A stretch of 64,000 nt of DNA, taken from positions 282,488 through 346,487 of the forward strand of contig NZ_SIHJ01000005.1 of the NCBI RefSeq assembly GCF_007859765.1, in the 5' to 3' direction. The translations under genes and the position numbers were made by a program. Source of the stretch: Posidoniimonas corsicana. Lineage in GTDB: Bacteria > Planctomycetota > Planctomycetia > Pirellulales > Lacipirellulaceae. This document shows, one piece after another, positions 45,733-57,035 of the stretch (position 1 is its first letter; each line of letters starts with the position of its first letter). The notes below the pieces were generated by a model. It was given only the letters and a program-made list of their open reading frames with translations, did not search any database and was not told the DNA's origin.

Positions 45733-46436
45733 GATTGTTCGGCGGCGGCTTCGTTCACTCGGTACGCCTCGATGGCGGCGTCGAGGAGCGCTTGGGCCTG
45801 GTCGGCGTCGGCGTAGCCGCGCGATTGCATCTTGCCGGGGCCTTTGTAGTTGGTGAACCAGGTCTCGACGATCTGGGCGGCGCCGGGGAACTGCTTCTGC
45901 AGCTCTTCCAATGTGGTAACCTTTCCGAAGCACGAGTCGGCGAGCACCGCGATCAGCTTGTCGTCCCGCTCGCCGCGGTCGACCATTCGCAGCACGCCGA
46001 TCACTCGCGCCGGCACGACCGACCCACGCGGCACGGCCGGCCCTAGCACCAGCACGTCCAGCGGGTCGCCATCGCCCCCCTGCTTCTTGGGCAGCAGGGT
46101 CCGCGGGATCATGCCGTAGTTGCCGGGGTAACCGAGGTAGGCGACCATCCGCGGCGCGCCGTCCTCGACCTCCCACACCAGCCGGCCAGACGCCTTGTCG
46201 GTCTCCCACTTCTGGCTGGTGCCGGTGGGGATCTCGACCACCACATGGGCGGCGCCGTCGGGGTCGACCGGCTCGTACCCGTGGATGAAGTGCTTGTCGC
46301 CCGCCAGCGTGTAGCGGCCGATCGCCCGCAGGCCGGGCGCGTGGCCGACGGCCTGCTGCGCCGCGGCCACGCCGCCCACGCCGATGCCCAGAACCAGAGC
46401 CGCAAAGAGGGTAAGCCGGGGGGGGCGTGCTGTCAT
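45717..46436 (-). CDS. Exported inorganic pyrophosphatase, family I
   Basis: A 239-residue family I pyrophosphatase, which splits pyrophosphate into two phosphates. The signature GDGDPLDVLVLGPA contains D122, D124 and D127, and EIPTGTSQKWETDK plus YPGNYGMIPRTLL are also typical. An N-terminal hydrophobic stretch (RLTLFAALVLGIGVGGVAAA) looks like a signal peptide, so the enzyme is probably periplasmic or surface-bound, unlike the usual cytoplasmic enzyme. Start at ATG 46436. Convergent with the K+ channel gene. Confidence 0.88.
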   Translation of the reverse strand: MTARPPRLTLFAALVLGIGVGGVAAAQQAVGHAPGLRAIGRYTLAGDKHFIHGYEPVDPDGAAHVVVEIPTGTSQKWETDKASGRLVWEVEDGAPRMVAYLGYPGNYGMIPRTLLPKKQGGDGDPLDVLVLGPAVPRGSVVPARVIGVLRMVDRGERDDKLIAVLADSCFGKVTTLEELQKQFPGAAQIVETWFTNYKGPGKMQSRGYADADQAQALLDAAIEAYRVNEAAAEQSAVGR

Positions 46437-46561
46437 GCGTTGGCGTGGGGTTGGTCGGATCGGCGCGGGGGTGTATCAGAGGATGTCGCAGCGGCGCGTC
46501 TCTGTTGCAAGATAGCGACACCGCGGCGGCGGCTCTATCGCCCCCCGTGACAGCCCGCCTA

Positions 46562-46573
46562 GAAACCGGCCAC
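46562..46573 (+). repeat. GAAACCGGCCAC motif copy 3
   Basis: This copy is on the plus strand, about 40 bases before the HAF-repeat gene start. It is preceded by CCGCCTA, unlike copies 1 and 4. It lies between the divergent pyrophosphatase and HAF-repeat genes. Confidence 0.5.
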
Positions 46574-46612
46574 TAGCCTTGGCGACGACGTCATCGCCCC
46601 ACAATAACTCGG

Positions 46613-47881
46613 ATGGGACATCGAAGAATGCGGCCAGTTTTTCTCCCGCTAGCCCTGCTATTCACAACCGCGGCCGCCGGCGCCGAGTTCCGCGGCCTCT
46701 CTCCCTCCACGATCGCCGGCACGTTGCCCTACACGCTATCAAGCCCGACCGTCACGATCTCCGCGATCTCCGACGACGGCTCGACCGTTGGTGGGTGGCT
46801 GACCCAAACCGGCGTCATCTTCGACTGTGCAAGCTTTGAATGCGGCAGGTCGGCGTTCGTGTGGTCGCACGACCAGGGCGAGCGCACTGATCTGGGCGTG
46901 CTATTAATCGGCTCCGGCTTCGGTCAGACCGCCTACCCACTGTCAGTAGCGGCGTTGTCGGAAGACGGCTCTACCGCGCTGGCGACTTACGAGTTCCGTC
47001 ACTACGAGTCGGCTCTGCACCGCGCGGACGGGGCCGTGGCCCTGCGGGACCCGATCGCCATTGGACAGTGGCTGCAAGCCACGGATATGTCGTCCGATGC
47101 TAGCGTGGTGGTCGGCACGCTTGGCGACGCCCCGTTCCGCTGGACGGAGGGCAACGGGCTGGAAGAACTGTCGGGGCTGGATGCCGCCGTGAATCACACG
47201 CCGGCAGCTGTGTCGGGCGATGGACGGGTTGTCTTGCTAAGCCGGTCGAGCGGCGGGCTCACCCCACCGGCCGGCGGCCGCCTGAGCTCAATCCGCTGGT
47301 CGCCCGACGGCGCCCCTAGCGAGTTCGTCCCAGCCACAGGTCTTGGCGTCGCAGCGGCGGTGGCTCTGTCGCACGACGGCTCCATTACCGTAGGCAATTC
47401 TTACCCGGACGGCGCACCGACTTCGCTCTGGGAGGTCAACGACGGGGCGCCCGACGCGACCCACCGCTCGCAGGCGACCCGCTGGCAGGGCGACGTTGCC
47501 CAGACACTGGCGGCCGCATTCCCGACCGGCAGTTCTTGGGCGATGGGGGTGTCGGCCAACGGCGAGGTAACCGTAGGCGCGGCGCACCCGGGCGACGATG
47601 GGACTGCCGAGGCGGTCCTGTGGAAAGACGACACCGCCTTCCTTGTACGCGATCTACTCGCGGGACCACTGGCGGCCGGGGGATCGCTTGACGGCTGGCG
47701 CCTGACGTCCGCGACCGCGGTGTCGGCGGACGGGGGCGTGGTCGCGGGCCACGGGATCGACCCCTCGGGCGCCCAGGCCGGGTGGGTGGCCCTCCTCACG
47801 GCGCCCGAGCCGGGCGCCATCGCGTTGGCGGGCGCCCTGCTGCTGTCCGGAGGCGCGACTGGCCGCACCCGCCGGCGCTAA
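46613..47881 (+). CDS. Exported HAF-repeat protein with PEP-CTERM tail
   Basis: A 422-residue protein. After a signal peptide (MRPVFLPLALLFTTAAAGA, so ATG 46628 is a possible alternative start) it carries repeated VSxDGSxxVG units typical of HAF repeats, for example ISDDGSTVGGWL, LSHDGSITVGNSYPDG and VSADGGVVAGHGIDPSGAQA. Such repeats form a beta-propeller in related proteins. The tail is APEPGAIALAGALLLSGG then RTRRR, a PEP-CTERM sorting signal. No operon partner is evident; its stop shares bases with the stop of the convergent SDR. Confidence 0.85.
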   Translation: MGHRRMRPVFLPLALLFTTAAAGAEFRGLSPSTIAGTLPYTLSSPTVTISAISDDGSTVGGWLTQTGVIFDCASFECGRSAFVWSHDQGERTDLGVLLIGSGFGQTAYPLSVAALSEDGSTALATYEFRHYESALHRADGAVALRDPIAIGQWLQATDMSSDASVVVGTLGDAPFRWTEGNGLEELSGLDAAVNHTPAAVSGDGRVVLLSRSSGGLTPPAGGRLSSIRWSPDGAPSEFVPATGLGVAAAVALSHDGSITVGNSYPDGAPTSLWEVNDGAPDATHRSQATRWQGDVAQTLAAAFPTGSSWAMGVSANGEVTVGAAHPGDDGTAEAVLWKDDTAFLVRDLLAGPLAAGGSLDGWRLTSATAVSADGGVVAGHGIDPSGAQAGWVALLTAPEPGAIALAGALLLSGGATGRTRRR

Positions 47882-48639
47882 CCCAGGTTTGGCTGCCCGT
47901 TGGAGGCGCTCAGCCCGCCGTCAACCGGCAGCACAACGCCATTGACGAAGCGGGCGTCGTGGCCGGCGAGGAAGGCGATGACGTCGGCCACCTCGGCGGG
48001 GTCGGCCGCGCGGCCCATCGGCAGGCGTTCCATGAACCGCTGCATGACGGCGTCGTCCTCCATGATGCCGCCGGTCATCTCGGTGGCGGTCAGGCTCGGC
48101 GCGACCGCGTTCACTCGGACTCCCTTCGCCGCCAGGTCGAGCGCCAGCGCACGGGTGATGTTGCTGACTGCGCCCTTGGTGGCGTTGTAGCTGAACAGGC
48201 CCCAGTCGCCCGCCAGGCCGGAGACCGACGACACGTTGACCACCGAGCCGCGGGACTTCACCAGGTGCGGCAGCGCGGCCTTGATCATCTGGAACATGCC
48301 GCCGGCGTTGATCGCCATCTGCTTCTCCCAGTCCTCCAGCGTCACCTCGTCCACGCCGCCCTGCACCAGCACGCCGGCGTTGTTGACCAGCACGTCGATC
48401 CCGCCGAAGCGGTCGACCGTGGCGGCGATGATCTGCTTGACGTCGGCCTGGGCCGACACGTCGCCCGGCTGCACGAGCAGGTGCTCGCCGCCGCCGAGGT
48501 CGGCCGCGACCTTCTCCAACTTGGCCTCGGTGCGGCCGTTCAACACGACGGCGAACCCGTCCGCCGCGAACCGCCGGGCGGTGGCGGCGCCGATCCCCGA
48601 ACCGGCGCCGGTGACAATGACGACTTTCTTGGCTGACAT
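47878..48639 (-). CDS. Short-chain dehydrogenase/reductase (SDR)
   Basis: A 253-residue classical SDR. It has the cofactor-binding TGAGSGIGAATARRFAADG, NNAGVLVQGGVDEVTLEDWE, and the catalytic Y151-x3-K155 in LFSYNATKGAVSNITRALAL. A conserved serine lies in VNVSSVSGLAG. It resembles 3-ketoacyl-ACP reductase and related enzymes; the substrate cannot be told from the sequence. The C-terminal part contains MERLPMGRAADPAEVADVIA and FVNGVVLPVDGG. Start at ATG 48639 and complete; the stop codon shares bases with that of the HAF-repeat gene. Confidence 0.9.
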   Translation of the reverse strand: MSAKKVVIVTGAGSGIGAATARRFAADGFAVVLNGRTEAKLEKVAADLGGGEHLLVQPGDVSAQADVKQIIAATVDRFGGIDVLVNNAGVLVQGGVDEVTLEDWEKQMAINAGGMFQMIKAALPHLVKSRGSVVNVSSVSGLAGDWGLFSYNATKGAVSNITRALALDLAAKGVRVNAVAPSLTATEMTGGIMEDDAVMQRFMERLPMGRAADPAEVADVIAFLAGHDARFVNGVVLPVDGGLSASNGQPNLG

Positions 48640-49093
48640 TCAGTTCTCCTGTTGCACGGGTCGAGTAAAGGACCTGGGGGCCCATCGCGGCGCCCCGTCC
48701 CGAACCTATATTGGAGCAAGATTGGCGCCACGGCCCGCCAGATTGCGCAACACGGGAGAGGGCGCTTGAAACTGAGCTGCTGGATTTGCGGTGTTCGGAG
48801 CCTCACCCCTAACTTCGACGCCCTGCCTAACACCCTTATCACAAACAACTTACGCCGACCCGCCAAGCGCTAGCCGGAATCATCGGCCATTGTGTGCAAA
48901 GGCCGGATGGATAAACTTAGGGGGCTGCAACTGCTTTGCGGCCAATCAGTTGAGAAGGAGAGGGGACGAGGGTCTGCGGTCAGGGAGCGGCCGACAGCGT
49001 ACCGCCCGCCGGTTTCCCGGCCGGCGGCGCTGAGCGTGGACCCCCTGCCCCTCGCCCGACGCACACCCCCCTCACTCCCTCACCCCTTCGCAC
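48640..49093. other. Gene-free region between divergent SDR and lpd
   Basis: About 450 bases with no convincing gene. Short open frames lack ribosome binding sites and domain-like sequence. It presumably holds the promoter of the lpd operon. No repeat of the families seen elsewhere was noticed. Confidence 0.5.
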
Positions 49094-50515
49094 ATGCATT
49101 CTCAGGTAGTTGTTCTTGGCGGTGGCCCCGGTGGCTACGCCGCTGCGTTTCTAGCGGCGGACCTCGGGTTGGAAGTCGCTATCGTCGAGGCCGACCCGCG
49201 GCTGGGCGGCACCTGCCTGCTGCGTGGCTGCATCCCCTCCAAGGCCCTGCTGCACGTCGCGAAGGTGGTGAGCGAAGCGCATGAGATGGCCGAGTGGGGC
49301 GTCGACTTCCAGCCGCCGCAGATCGACATCAACAAGCTCCGCGCCCGCAAAGAGAACGTCATCGACACGCTGTCGGGCGGCCTCGCGCAGCTGGCCAAGC
49401 GCCGCAACGTCAAGAAGATCCACGCGCGGGGCGTGTTTGTCGACAGCCACACGCTGCAGCTCGAGGGCGGCGACCCGGACACCTACGAGGGCGACAGCCG
49501 CCTGACCTTCGATCACTGTATCCTGGCGACCGGCTCCGTGCCGGCGGTGCCCAAGTTCCTGGACATCGGCTCGCCGCGGGTCATGACCTCCACCGGCGCG
49601 TTGGCGCTGGAGGACATCCCCGACTCGATGCTGGTGATCGGCGGCGGCTACATCGGCCTCGAGATGGGCACCGTGTACTCTGAGATCGGCACGAAGGTGT
49701 CGGTCGTCGAACTGACCGAGGGCCTGCTGCCGGGCGCCGACCGCGACCTGGTCAAGCCGCTCATCGCCCGCGTCAACGAGCGTTTCCACGCGGTGATGCT
49801 GGGCACCAAGGTGACCGGCCTGAAGGACCTGGGCGAGCAGGTCGAGGTCAGCATGGAGGGCCCCGACGGCCCGATCACCGAGCGGTACGACCGCGTGCTG
49901 ATCTCCATCGGCCGCTGGCCGGTGAGCAAGGGCTTCGGGCTGGAGAACACCAAGGTCGAGGTGACCGAGCGGGGCTTCGTCAAGGTCGACAAGCAACAGC
50001 GCACCACCGACGGCAACATCTTCGCCATCGGCGACGTGGCGGGCGACCCGATGCTGGCCCACAAGGCGGCGTACGAGGGCAAGATCGCCGCCGAGGTAAT
50101 CGCGGGCGAGCCGGCCGCGTTCGACGCGCAGGCCATCCCCGCGGTGGTGTTCACGGACCCGGAGATCGCCTGGGCCGGCCTGACCGCCGAGGAGGCCAAA
50201 GCGCAGGGCAAGAAGGTCAAGATCGCGCAGTACCCGTGGCAGGCCAGCGGCCGCGCCACCGCCAACGGCCGCACCGACGGCCTGACCAAGTGGATCGTCG
50301 ACCCGGAGACCGACCGCGTGCTGGGCTGCGGCATCGTCGGCAGCGGCGCCGGCGAGCTGATCGCCGAGAGCGTGCTGGCGATCGAGATGGGCTGCACCAT
50401 CCGCGACATCGCCGAGAGCATCCACCCCCACCCGACCCTCAGCGAGACCATCGCCTTCGCCGGCGAGGTCCACCTGGGCACGGCGACCGAGATCTACAAA
50501 CCAAAACGCAAGTAA
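49094..50515 (+). CDS. lpd: Dihydrolipoyl dehydrogenase (E3)
   Basis: A 473-residue flavoprotein disulfide reductase. The FAD-binding VVVLGGGPGGYAAAFLAADL is followed by the redox-active pair C41 and C46 in GGTCLLRGCIPSKALLHV, the NAD-binding MLVIGGGYIGLEMGTVYSEI, and near the C-terminus the catalytic base pair H-E in ESIHPHPTLSETI. It re-oxidises the lipoyl groups of the pyruvate dehydrogenase complex, whose E1 and E2 genes follow downstream on the same strand. Start at ATG 49094. Confidence 0.95.
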   Translation: MHSQVVVLGGGPGGYAAAFLAADLGLEVAIVEADPRLGGTCLLRGCIPSKALLHVAKVVSEAHEMAEWGVDFQPPQIDINKLRARKENVIDTLSGGLAQLAKRRNVKKIHARGVFVDSHTLQLEGGDPDTYEGDSRLTFDHCILATGSVPAVPKFLDIGSPRVMTSTGALALEDIPDSMLVIGGGYIGLEMGTVYSEIGTKVSVVELTEGLLPGADRDLVKPLIARVNERFHAVMLGTKVTGLKDLGEQVEVSMEGPDGPITERYDRVLISIGRWPVSKGFGLENTKVEVTERGFVKVDKQQRTTDGNIFAIGDVAGDPMLAHKAAYEGKIAAEVIAGEPAAFDAQAIPAVVFTDPEIAWAGLTAEEAKAQGKKVKIAQYPWQASGRATANGRTDGLTKWIVDPETDRVLGCGIVGSGAGELIAESVLAIEMGCTIRDIAESIHPHPTLSETIAFAGEVHLGTATEIYKPKRK

Positions 50516-50523
50516 GAACACAA

Positions 50524-50703
50524 CCCACTGCGGAGGACACGAAGGAAACGATGCGATTTAAGGCAAAGAGGGAACACTTGTAGCCGCTGACTGGATTGCC
50601 GCCGGGAGGATTCCTCCCACGGGCCGCCGTTCACGAGCGTTTAGTCAGTGATCCCCCTGCCCGCCCCGCGCCGTCTCCTTTGTGCCCTTCGTGGTTCATC
50701 CTT
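50524..50703. repeat. Region with inverted CACGAAGG ends and an inner hairpin
   Basis: Between lpd and aceE, CTGCGGAGGACACGAAGGAA near 50529 and TGTGCCCTTCGTGGTTCATC near 50681 are imperfect inverted copies (ACACGAAGG against CCTTCGTGG). Between them GGGAGGA and TCCTCCC (50604-50618) form a near-perfect palindrome. It may be a degenerate repeat element and may affect termination between the two genes. It does not code for protein. Confidence 0.4.
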
Positions 50704-50717
50704 CACTAGGAATCACC

Positions 50718-53450
<2,733 letters not shown>

Positions 53451-53458
53451 GTAAGTAG

Positions 53459-53480
53459 CCCGCGAGCCACGCCTCGCGGG
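53459..53480. terminator. Hairpin after aceE
   Basis: CCCGCGAG and CTCGCGGG form a perfect 8-base stem around a 6-base loop, 9 bases after the aceE stop. No T-run follows, so it is a candidate terminator or mRNA-stabilising hairpin that may separate aceE from the genes that follow. Confidence 0.55.
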
Positions 53481-53535
53481 AAGCTGCCGCGCCAACGCCG
53501 AGCAAGAACCCTAGGACGGTTGAGAGAAGCAAGCA

Positions 53536-54480
53536 ATGGATCTTCAGTGTGGACGACGCCTTGTGGCGGCCTGCTTGCTGATCTTGGGACTTGGCTCCCC
53601 CGTTGCAGCGGGCGCGTTGGATGAACTGGTCTCGTCGCTGCCGGTGCTAGAGAGCGGCCGTGAGGATCTCACGAGCTTCCAGGCAAGAATCGAGATTGCC
53701 GGTGTGCGGGGACAACTTTCCTGGCGACAAGGGGAGCCGCTTTCCGCCTATGTGACCAGTGGGGACGATCGCCCAATTGCGTTGCTATCCAACAACCGAG
53801 CGTTGCTGTTCGATCCGACCGTGCCCACCGTGTGGATGGCGAAGCTTGCTCGGCCGGTCATAGGCCTGACCGTTGCCGATGGGAAGCTTTCGTTCGATCT
53901 CGGCTCCTACAAGCCAGACAGAGTTGGCCCTGACGTGTTGATTGACCTGCCGGCTCTAGCCACTGGCGACTTCGCCAAAGCGCAGGTAGAGTCGCACGAC
54001 GATGTCGACCGGTACACGTACCCTACACGGTCCGGAACCATTGAGCTGGTCGCCGTGTTCAAGACCGCCCCGGTTCCAAAGCTAGTAACCCTGTCCTATC
54101 GCCAGCTCGACGCTCAGGAAGGCATACCCTTTGAGTTGAAAATCGACCAGATCCGCGTCAACGCAGACGATACCGCATTGTGGCGCATCCCGTCGCCCCA
54201 GGAGGTAGCAGCGGTGGCACGAGTGAACGATGGCGTGGATGTCGCTGACGACGACAAGTTTGCTAACGTCGCGGATAAAGCATTTCACTTAATGGGCGGG
54301 ATGATGGAGAGCTTCCTGCGAATAGTCACGGTGCGAGAAGCCCTAAGTAGCCAAGAAGATCCCCCACAGGTACCGTATGTTAAGAACTGGCAGGCGGTCA
54401 GGGACCTCGATGATGGAATCTCCCCCGCCCTGAGCGCCCTGATCCTCCTGACTCAAGAACCACCACCGTCCGAATCCTAA
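53536..54480 (+). CDS. Exported protein of unknown function inside the pyruvate dehydrogenase cluster
   Basis: A 314-residue protein with a signal peptide (RRLVAACLLILGLGSPVAAG). The body contains LTSFQARIEIAGVRGQLSWR, KLSFDLGSYKPDRVGPDVL and VTLSYRQLDAQEGIPFELKI, a beta-rich pattern similar to LolA/outer-membrane carrier-like folds, but no family can be named. Base composition is more AT-rich than aceE and aceF on either side. It sits between E1 and E2 on the same strand without known role in the complex. Confidence 0.7.
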   Translation: MDLQCGRRLVAACLLILGLGSPVAAGALDELVSSLPVLESGREDLTSFQARIEIAGVRGQLSWRQGEPLSAYVTSGDDRPIALLSNNRALLFDPTVPTVWMAKLARPVIGLTVADGKLSFDLGSYKPDRVGPDVLIDLPALATGDFAKAQVESHDDVDRYTYPTRSGTIELVAVFKTAPVPKLVTLSYRQLDAQEGIPFELKIDQIRVNADDTALWRIPSPQEVAAVARVNDGVDVADDDKFANVADKAFHLMGGMMESFLRIVTVREALSSQEDPPQVPYVKNWQAVRDLDDGISPALSALILLTQEPPPSES

Positions 54481-54734
54481 TGCCGAACACACGCACAATG
54501 CTCCGGACTGATGGCAGCCCGAACTGAACGACACCTGAACTTGAACTCCTGCACTTGTGATCGCGACAGCGGTACGGAACCGGAAAGATCTATTAGTAAT
54601 ACGTACTAACAGGAATGACTGACCAGCCAACAGGCTCCGCACCCGCATATCATTCGTGGCGGGCGACCAATTAAGTCCGCGTGTGGCTGTGTTTGCCACC
54701 AGAGCCCTAAGCTACCTTCGACTGCAAGCTTGCT

Positions 54735-56102
54735 ATGCCTACAGAAATCAAACTCCCCGCCCTGGGCGAAAACATTGACTCCGGCGACGTGCTCTCCATC
54801 CTCGTGAGCGAGGGCGACACCGTCGACAAGGACCAGGACCTCTTGGAGATCGAGACCGACAAGGCCACGATGCCGGTCCCCAGCCCCGAGGCGGGCACGA
54901 TCACCAAGATCCTGGTCGCCGAGGGCGACACGGTCGAGGTCGGCAAGGCGCTGTTCGAGATCGAGGCCGGCGGCGGCGCGGCCCCCGCGCCCGCGGCGCC
55001 CAAGGAAGAACCGAAGCCGGAGCCCAAGCCGGAGCCCGCGGCCGAACAACCGGCGCCAGCCCCGGCACCTGAGCCTGAGCCGGCCCCGGCGCCGACTGTC
55101 GAGCATGAGTCAACGGCTGCTGCGACCGCGGTAGCCGAGCCGCAGCCTGCCCCCGCTCCCGCGCCGCAACCGGCGGCGACCGATGCCCCCGGCGACGGCT
55201 ACTCGGCCGCGGCCGCCGGCCCGTCGGTCCGACGGCTGGCCCGCGAGCTCGGCGTCGAGCTGCGTCGGGTGCGTCCGTCCGGCGAGAGCGGCCGCATCAC
55301 CGAGGACGACGTCCGCAACCACGTCCGCCGTGAGAGCGAGAAGGCCAACGCGGCCTCGACGACCAACGCCCCCGGCCGGCCCAGCTCCGACGGCCAGGGC
55401 GCAACCCGCGTCGAGAAGATGAGCCGCATGCGGCAGACCATCGCCCGCAACATGGTGGCCAGCTACACCACCATCCCGCAGCTCACCAACTTCGACGACG
55501 TCGACATCACCGAGCTGGAGGAGATGCGGCAGCAGTCTAAGGGCGACTACGCCAAGCGCGGCCTGAAGCTGTCGCAGATGCCGTTCCTGGTGAAGGCGAT
55601 CGCCAGCAGCCTCAAGGCGCACCCGATCGTCAACGCGTCGGTCGACATGGAGAACAACCAGGTCATCTACAAGGAGTACGTGAACATCGGCATCGCCGTG
55701 GACACGGACCGCGGCCTGGCGGTGCCCGTGCTCCGCGACGCCGACCGCATGAGCATCTCGCAGATCGCCCGCGGCCTGGACGACCTGGTCGCCAAGGCGC
55801 GGGACGGCAAGCTGTCGCTCGAGGAGATGCAGGGCGGCACGTTCACCATCAGCAACATGGGCGCGGTAGGCGGCACGTACAGCACGCCGATCATCAACCC
55901 GCCGGAGGTGGCCATCATCCTGATCGGCCGCAGCCGGATGCTGCCCACGGTCGTCGAGGGCGGTGGGATCGAGCCGCGGCTGATCATGCCGCTGAGCCTG
56001 ACCTACGACCACCGCGTGGTGGATGGCGCTGACGCGGCCCGCTTCCTGAACGAGGTGAAGGGCTTCCTCGCCGCGCCGGGGCGGTTGCTGCTGGCGCCGT
56101 AG
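54735..56102 (+). CDS. aceF: Pyruvate dehydrogenase E2, dihydrolipoamide acetyltransferase
   Basis: A 455-residue E2. A single lipoyl domain has K43 in EIETDKATMPVPS as the lipoylation site. A Pro/Ala/Glu-rich linker follows, then a peripheral subunit-binding domain at about 161-199 (PSVRRLARELGVELRRVRPS, GRITEDDVRNH), then the catalytic domain with H426 in YDHRVVDGADAARF. It takes the acetyl group from E1 and makes acetyl-CoA. Its interval to aceE is occupied by an unrelated exported gene. Confidence 0.93.
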   Translation: MPTEIKLPALGENIDSGDVLSILVSEGDTVDKDQDLLEIETDKATMPVPSPEAGTITKILVAEGDTVEVGKALFEIEAGGGAAPAPAAPKEEPKPEPKPEPAAEQPAPAPAPEPEPAPAPTVEHESTAAATAVAEPQPAPAPAPQPAATDAPGDGYSAAAAGPSVRRLARELGVELRRVRPSGESGRITEDDVRNHVRRESEKANAASTTNAPGRPSSDGQGATRVEKMSRMRQTIARNMVASYTTIPQLTNFDDVDITELEEMRQQSKGDYAKRGLKLSQMPFLVKAIASSLKAHPIVNASVDMENNQVIYKEYVNIGIAVDTDRGLAVPVLRDADRMSISQIARGLDDLVAKARDGKLSLEEMQGGTFTISNMGAVGGTYSTPIINPPEVAIILIGRSRMLPTVVEGGGIEPRLIMPLSLTYDHRVVDGADAARFLNEVKGFLAAPGRLLLAP

Positions 56103-56168
56103 TTGCTGGACTCATAGTCGGTTGCCAATCGCAAACTCACATCTCCTGCTGCGGAGGACGGCGGAGAC

Positions 56169-56501
56169 TTGAGCGCCCCCACCAAGGACCAAACCGCCCC
56201 AGAACGCGAAGAGCCGCTACGATTCTCGCTGCGGGATGGATTCGTCTTCGTGACCGTCTGCTGCGTGTTGCTTGCCGCCGGTATCGGCCTGGTCCGCTAC
56301 ATGGGCCCGATCATTCCGCTCAGCGTCGAGGCTCAGTTGACGCCAGGCATGTCGCAATCCCAGGTGCGCGAGCTCCTTGGAGAACCGAACGAGATCGAGG
56401 AGAGCCGATGGGTCTACACGAGATCTGCAAATCCGGGGTGGTGCTCAATCTATTGGGACGACTCGGAAAAGTTGAGCTACGTCGACAATGAATGGCCGTA
56501 G
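56169..56501 (+). CDS. Small membrane protein with SmpA/BamE-like C-terminus
   Basis: A 110-residue protein starting at a TTG at 56169 with GGCGGAG 3 bases before it; no in-frame ATG fits as well. A single membrane helix lies at about 25-44 (VFVTVCCVLLAAGIGLVRYM), and the exterior part has LTPGMSQSQVRELLGEPNEI followed by SRWVYTR, which resembles the SmpA/BamE fold seen in outer-membrane assembly factors. The function is not established for a short version like this. It follows aceF by 66 bases. Confidence 0.6.
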   Translation: MSAPTKDQTAPEREEPLRFSLRDGFVFVTVCCVLLAAGIGLVRYMGPIIPLSVEAQLTPGMSQSQVRELLGEPNEIEESRWVYTRSANPGWCSIYWDDSEKLSYVDNEWP

Positions 56502-56566
56502 TTTCTTGCCTCGGCCGAGGTTAGCGTGAATCTCTATTGCCAATAGGCTTGTCCTCGCACCCGCTT

Positions 56567-56812
56567 ATGTCTTTCGTCTACTGGATCCTGATCGGCCTAG
56601 CCGCGGGGTGGCTGGCGAGCCTGCTGACCAAGAGCGGGAAGCCCGGCATCGTAGGGCTGCTGCTGGTGGGGATGACCGGGGCGCTGCTGGGCGGCCTCTT
56701 GATCTGGCTCCTCGGATTCTCGGCCAACACGCTGCTGGCGGAGCTGATCACCGCGACCGCCGGGGCGGTTCTGCTGATCCTGCTGCTCCGCCGGTGGGTT
56801 TGGCGGGGCTAG
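56567..56812 (+). CDS. GlsB/YeaQ/YmgE family membrane protein
   Basis: An 81-residue protein with three hydrophobic helices (MSFVYWILIGLAAGWLASLL, GIVGLLLVGMTGALLGGLLI, LLAELITATAGAVLLILLLR). The G-rich GxxGAxxGG pattern is typical of this stress-associated family, sometimes called transglycosylase-associated proteins. An in-frame upstream start at 56537 would add 10 residues; the ATG at 56567 is preferred as it gives the family start. Role unclear. Confidence 0.75.
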   Translation: MSFVYWILIGLAAGWLASLLTKSGKPGIVGLLLVGMTGALLGGLLIWLLGFSANTLLAELITATAGAVLLILLLRRWVWRG

Positions 56813-57035
56813 TTCGGTGGTGTGGACCACCAAACCGCCCGCCACGCCGCCAAAAGCTGTCCGGAATCTCTAGCTTGTGGGTATGATGGAGGGGCAGCGG
56901 CCGCCTGGTTGCAACGCGACCACCTCCGCGGACCTACCCTGCTGCTCCGACTGATCGCGAAGCTCCCGCCCCCGGAACGGCCGGAGCCAGTACCGTGCGG
57001 TGGGCTCCTGACCCCCGCGACCCGAGGGGGTGCTC

